Shown here one piece after another: positions 60,195-64,000 of a stretch of 64,000 bases of DNA. The position numbers and the translations under genes were made by a program. Source of the stretch: JABCZS01 sp041660525 (lineage in GTDB: Bacteria; Pseudomonadota; Gammaproteobacteria; JABCZS01); NCBI GenBank assembly GCA_041660525.1, contig JBAZWD010000003.1, positions 62,001-126,000 on the forward strand. Reading direction: 5' to 3'. The notes below the pieces were generated by a model. It had not been told where the DNA came from and did no database searches. It saw nothing but the letters and a program-made list of their open reading frames with translations. Within the stretch, counting starts at the first letter, position 1, and each line of letters starts with the position of its first letter.

Positions 60195-62288
60195 TTAACT
60201 CCTATTTTTTGTTTCGTGATAACGACTAGCGCGAATCACATTGGGAATGCTATTCATTCTATCTAATAATCGACTTAAAATCGTGATATCGCCCACTTGC
60301 ATCACAATATCTAATTGTATCGTGTGTTGCGTAGAATGACTATGTGTTTGTAAACCACTCAATGAAATTTTTTCAGTTGACAACATATTGGTAATATCAC
60401 GCAATAAATCCGGTCTATCTAAAGCTTCAATGTGAACATTCACAGCATAAGTACGATTTGTCTGCGCATGCCCCCATTCCACATGTACTAAACGTTCCGC
60501 ATGACTTTCTTCAAATTGGAAAATATTACTGCAATCTTTTCGATGAATAGTAACGCCACGACCTATAGTAATATAGCCAATAATAGGATCCCCAGGTACA
60601 GGATGACAACATTTGGCTAAGCTTGTTAATAAATTCCCTACACCATTGATAGTAATATCTGCAGTGCTTGATTTGACTAAGGTTAGGCGCGGTGCACGCT
60701 CCGGTGCTAGTGATTGTAAGGAAATTCCTGACGCATTCAGCAATTGCGTGAAACCTAAATCGCCACGCCCTACTGCTGCGAAAACTTCTTCGCCGTTTTT
60801 GAAATTATATTTTTCTGCAAGTGATTCGTAATTAAAAGGCTTTAGATCTAGACGCTCAAGCTCGCGTTCTATGAGTGCGCGACCTGTTGCAATATTTTGT
60901 TCACGATTTTGTTGTCTAAACCACGTTTGGATTTTTTGCCGTGTTCTATTTGTTGTTACATAACCCAATTCATTATTCAACCAATCACGGCTCGGTTTAC
61001 TTTCTTTTGTGGTTAAAATATCAACTTGATCGCCTGTTTTTAATTTATAAGTTAACGGTACCATATGGCCATTAATTTTTGCACCGCGACAACGATGCCC
61101 TATGGAAGTATGTACTTGATAAGCAAAATCAAGTGGTGTTGCACCTACAGGTAAATCAATAATATCGCCTTTGGGTGTGAGCGCATAAATATGTTCTTCA
61201 ATAAATTGGCTGGGTAATTCTGCTTCCTCTTGCCATTCGAGCAATTCACGCAGCCACGCTAATTTTTGTTCATAGCCAGCGTCATGTTTAACACCTTCTT
61301 TATAACGCCAATGTGAAGCGACGCCTAATTCTGATTCTTCATGCATTTGTTGTGTTCGAATTTGAATTTCGACAGCTTTTCCTTGCGGACCAATCACCGC
61401 AGTATGCAATGATCGATAACCATTTTCTTTCGGCCTAGCAATATAATCATCAAATTCACTGGGAATGGGATGCCACAAACGATGAACCGTACCTAAGGCT
61501 GCATAACAATCTTTAATATCAACCACTAAAATACGTAATGCCCGTACGTCATAAATTTGATGGTAATCTAAATTTTTCTTTTGCATTTTTCGCCAAATGC
61601 TGTAAATATGTTTTACGCGACCTTCGACTTGTGCATCTATTTTATCTTCTTTGAGCGCAGCATTTAATTCATTTAAAATATTTTCTATGTATTCTTCACG
61701 CTGCAAACGTTTTTCTTCCAATAAACGTGCAATATTTTTATATGCATCAGGCTGTAAATAACGAAAGGCTAAATCTTCTAATTCCCATTTCATTTGCCCC
61801 ACACCTAAGCGATTAGCTAGCGGTGCATAAATATTCATGGTTTGTGTGGCGATAGCCGTTTGCGTGATAAAATCCTTATCTTTCAAATGTCGCATTACAT
61901 AAACACGTTCCGCTAATTTAATTAAAACAACCCGCACATCTTCTACCATGGCTAGTAACATTTTTCTTAAATTATTCAGCTGCTCGCTACGTTGATGTTC
62001 CGAGTGTTGCTGCATTTGTATGGCGTCCATTTGTAAAACGCCATTAATCAACGTGATAATTTGTTCAGGAAAATCTTCAGGCTTCACGCCTGTTGATGCT
62101 ACTGTTGGGAATATAAGCGCAGCAGCTAAAGCGTGCGGATCCATATTTAAATCAGCTAATAAGTCTGCCATTGCCAAACCTTGCGTTAGGCAAGCTTCAG
62201 AAGCATTGTGAGCTTTTACCCAAACAACGGCTTGTTGTAATAACGGCTTATCAAGCCAATTATAATTATTTTCTTTTTTAACTTGCAC
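60195..62288 (-). CDS. relA: (p)ppGpp synthetase RelA
   Basis: Ribosome-associated alarmone synthetase. The N-terminal hydrolase-like domain has lost its HD metal site (AAALIFPTVASTG where HDxxED is expected), so it should only synthesise. The synthetase domain is intact: HIYSIWRKMQKKN, YDVRALRILV, ENGYRSLHTAV, VEIQIRTQQMHEESE. TGS (LPVGATPLDFAYQVHT), zinc-finger-like (CCHPVPGDPI) and ACT domains follow. I prefer GTG 62288, preceded by GTAGG and just after the rlmD stop. An ATG at 62333 would overlap rlmD and add a hydrophobic leader foreign to the family. Confidence 0.95.
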   Translation of the reverse strand: MQVKKENNYNWLDKPLLQQAVVWVKAHNASEACLTQGLAMADLLADLNMDPHALAAALIFPTVASTGVKPEDFPEQIITLINGVLQMDAIQMQQHSEHQRSEQLNNLRKMLLAMVEDVRVVLIKLAERVYVMRHLKDKDFITQTAIATQTMNIYAPLANRLGVGQMKWELEDLAFRYLQPDAYKNIARLLEEKRLQREEYIENILNELNAALKEDKIDAQVEGRVKHIYSIWRKMQKKNLDYHQIYDVRALRILVVDIKDCYAALGTVHRLWHPIPSEFDDYIARPKENGYRSLHTAVIGPQGKAVEIQIRTQQMHEESELGVASHWRYKEGVKHDAGYEQKLAWLRELLEWQEEAELPSQFIEEHIYALTPKGDIIDLPVGATPLDFAYQVHTSIGHRCRGAKINGHMVPLTYKLKTGDQVDILTTKESKPSRDWLNNELGYVTTNRTRQKIQTWFRQQNREQNIATGRALIERELERLDLKPFNYESLAEKYNFKNGEEVFAAVGRGDLGFTQLLNASGISLQSLAPERAPRLTLVKSSTADITINGVGNLLTSLAKCCHPVPGDPIIGYITIGRGVTIHRKDCSNIFQFEESHAERLVHVEWGHAQTNRTYAVNVHIEALDRPDLLRDITNMLSTEKISLSGLQTHSHSTQHTIQLDIVMQVGDITILSRLLDRMNSIPNVIRASRYHETKNRS

Positions 62289-62295
62289 TGTATAC

Positions 62296-63588
62296 CTACT
62301 TCTGTTTAACAAATACAGCCATAGATTCAGCATGCATGGTATGCGGAAACATGTCGATCACACCTGCCGCTTGCAATTGATAACCTTGTTCTAAAATCAC
62401 TTTCGTATCACGTGCAAGCGTTGCTAAATGACACGAAATGTAAACGATTTTTTTAGCTTGAAAGCGTTTAATTTGCTGTGCAATTTCAAGCGCACCTGCG
62501 CGAGGTGGATCTAAAAGTAATTTATCATAAGCACGCACCCAAGGCTGATAATCTATGGGTTTAAATAAATCAAACATATAACCATCGACATTATCTAAAT
62601 TATTTAACTTCGCATTCGCTAGTAATTGTTTTACCATTTGATCGCTGCCTTCAACACCAGTAACATGCGCAGCTCGCTTAGCAATGGGTAACGTGAAATT
62701 ACCTAAACCTGAAAATAAATCTAACACGTGATCGGACGGGCTTAAATCTAGCTGCGTAAGCGCTGCCTGAACCATTTGTTGATTGATATTTGAATTAACC
62801 TGGGTAAAATCCAATGGATTAAATTTAAAAGTAATTCCATCATGACCATAAGATAATTCAGAATGTTCAGGCCATATTAAATGTACAGTATCAGGACCTT
62901 TGGGTTGCAAATAAATATGAATATTATTAGTTTTACCGTAATTAATTAACACCTGTAAATCGTTTTCAGTAAGCGCTTCAAGATGACGCACAATTATGGC
63001 AACAACTTCATCGCCTGCACAAAGCTCTATTTGCGCAATACTTTTATAATTAGATAATTGCATAAGCGCTGCGCGTAGTGGCTCAAACGAATGCCCTACT
63101 TGCGGCATTAACACTTTACACATTTCTAAATCGGCCAAATAGCGATTATTTTGCTCACGAAAACCAATTAATAATTTATCTTTTTTATCAACAAATTTAA
63201 CGCCTAAGCGTGCTTTGCGACGATAACCTTCCGTTGGACCTTGCAAGGACGGTAATATTATTTTAGGAACAACATTCGCAATATGGTGTAGTTGTTCTAA
63301 CAAAACATTTTGCTTTAATGAAATTTGTGCATCGCTGGACATGTGTTGCAAAGAGCAGCCGCCGCACAGTAAAAAATGTGGGCATACAGGTGTAATGCGA
63401 TCATTTGATGGCGTTATGATTTCAATAGCTTGTGCTTCGTCATAACGGCGATGTTGTTTTGTGATTTTCACCAGCACTTCTTCACCGGGCAAAGCATTGC
63501 TCACAAATACTGTTTTGCCTTCATGATGGGCAACGCCTAAGCCTTGATGGTTAAGCGATTTAATTATTAATTGCATGGAGGAACTCAT
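62296..63588 (-). CDS. rlmD: 23S rRNA (uracil1939-C5)-methyltransferase RlmD
   Basis: Methylates U1939 of 23S rRNA. An N-terminal TRAM domain (SLNHQGLGVAHHEGKTVFV) is followed by the [4Fe-4S] cysteines in CPHFLLCGGCSLQH with a further Cys at LEMCKVL. The methyltransferase domain has VLDLFSGLGNFTLPIA, LDPPRAGA and the nucleophile Cys in YISCHLATLARD. The start is uncertain by four codons (63588 or 63576). It overlaps the exonuclease gene by 29 bases and lies directly upstream of relA, the arrangement known from E. coli. Confidence 0.96.
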   Translation of the reverse strand: MSSSMQLIIKSLNHQGLGVAHHEGKTVFVSNALPGEEVLVKITKQHRRYDEAQAIEIITPSNDRITPVCPHFLLCGGCSLQHMSSDAQISLKQNVLLEQLHHIANVVPKIILPSLQGPTEGYRRKARLGVKFVDKKDKLLIGFREQNNRYLADLEMCKVLMPQVGHSFEPLRAALMQLSNYKSIAQIELCAGDEVVAIIVRHLEALTENDLQVLINYGKTNNIHIYLQPKGPDTVHLIWPEHSELSYGHDGITFKFNPLDFTQVNSNINQQMVQAALTQLDLSPSDHVLDLFSGLGNFTLPIAKRAAHVTGVEGSDQMVKQLLANAKLNNLDNVDGYMFDLFKPIDYQPWVRAYDKLLLDPPRAGALEIAQQIKRFQAKKIVYISCHLATLARDTKVILEQGYQLQAAGVIDMFPHTMHAESMAVFVKQK

Positions 63589-64000
63589 TTAAATGGGGTT
63601 TTTGTTCACTTTTAAGACTTTCAAATAAAATATTTTTTGCTTGCGCATGCGCATCAATTGTTAATTGCCCACGCATGAGTTCAAATTGTAAATAAACTAA
63701 ATAGGTATTTAATACATCGGTTTCACAATAGTTACGGATTTTTTCCAGATCGCCTGTTAAATATGTGGGCCATACATCTTGTCCAGATATACCCATTTTT
63801 CCAGGAAATCCGAGCATGACGGCAATTTCAGTTAATGGCGCATTCGCTCTGGCTTGATAGCCTGCTAATACGTCCATTAAATCCAAATGCCGGTAATGGT
63901 AACGATTTAAATAATTGTTCCATTTAAATGAGCTATCGCTTTCCCCGACTTCCCAATATTTAGGTGCGCTAATGCCGTGGTATAAAGCTCTGTAATGTAA
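63560..64000 (-). CDS. PolB-like 3'-5' exonuclease, 3' part (5' end outside window)
   Basis: C-terminal part of a predicted DnaQ-like 3'-5' exonuclease of the PolB-like group often found beside rlmD. The frame is open to the window edge and reads KYWEVGESDSSFKWNNYLNR, then HLDLMDVLAGYQA, GFPGKMGISGQDVWPTYLTG and IRNYCETDVLNTYLVYLQF. HLDLMD and CETDVLNTY carry conserved acidic site residues. The last 29 bases overlap rlmD. It probably acts in DNA repair or nucleic-acid trimming; the biological role is not established. Confidence 0.85.
   Translation of the reverse strand, partial: LHYRALYHGISAPKYWEVGESDSSFKWNNYLNRYHYRHLDLMDVLAGYQARANAPLTEIAVMLGFPGKMGISGQDVWPTYLTGDLEKIRNYCETDVLNTYLVYLQFELMRGQLTIDAHAQAKNILFESLKSEQKPHLNEFLHAINN

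Noticed and set aside
1..64000. tRNA, rRNA, CRISPR array, prophage or replication origin
   Set aside because: None was recognised on reading both strands; no phage structural genes, spaced repeat arrays or DnaA-box clusters were noticed.

Overview
The window is chromosomal DNA of an AT-rich gammaproteobacterium. Several gene clusters are arranged as in this class: rpsP-rimM-trmD-rplS, rplM-rpsI-petABC-sspAB, aceE-aceF-lpdA, ampD-ampE, rlmD-relA, and a fused-gene histidine operon. Single-copy housekeeping blocks are separated by large helical proteins with no recognisable family, by a Ras/Rab-like GTPase carrying Sel1-like and ankyrin-like segments, by small toxin-antitoxin modules, and by few mobile elements. 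This mix resembles host-associated Legionellales (Legionella, Coxiella, Aquicella, Berkiella type). That placement is inferred from gene content only, and no secretion-system gene is in the window.

Layout. 1-10.3 kb: the 3' end of rne, two unknown genes, an AbiE-type toxin-antitoxin pair, then a minus-strand run putA, a short yjgA-like gene, rlmKL and a yhiN-type flavoprotein. 10.4-16.0 kb: a 1639-residue membrane/repeat protein and a Phd/PIN toxin-antitoxin pair. 16.1-23.1 kb: a complete, tightly overlapping hisGDCBHAF(IE) operon on the minus strand. 23.2-26.9 kb: an accessory region with an unknown helical protein, the GTPase/ankyrin protein, a 79-bp direct repeat linking the 3' ends of these two genes, a PIN toxin whose antitoxin is decayed, and a small membrane protein. 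26.9-34.1 kb: the pyruvate dehydrogenase complex and ampDE. 34.1-36.6 kb: two tandem OprP-like porins, the second out of frame at a C7 tract. 36.6-49.5 kb: a cation/proton antiporter, the rpsP operon, a DsbC-like protein, a drug-type MFS pump, HdeD, malic enzyme, and the rplM-rpsI-petABC-sspAB run. 49.7-53.2 kb: an HU protein with a histone-H1-like tail and two unknown large proteins, one built of three repeats. 53.4-58.4 kb: DoxX, a secreted Ntn hydrolase, and a divergent tonB-exbB-exbD / siderophore-receptor pair sharing a Fur-box-like site. 58.4-64 kb: an orphan IS607-type serine recombinase, adk, relA, rlmD and the 3' end of a PolB-like exonuclease.

The core genes describe an aerobic, histidine-prototrophic cell that can use proline and malate, respires through a bc1 complex, acquires iron through TonB and recycles its cell wall. 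The most unusual features are: the GTPase gene, whose frame continues past an amber codon into a tail shared with its neighbour; the five-repeat giant protein; the homopolymer frameshift in the second porin; a small dispersed palindrome, one copy of which lies in frame inside rlmKL; and the three-repeat protein at 52-53 kb. No tRNA, rRNA or CRISPR array was seen, and no gene-free stretch exceeds 300 bases.
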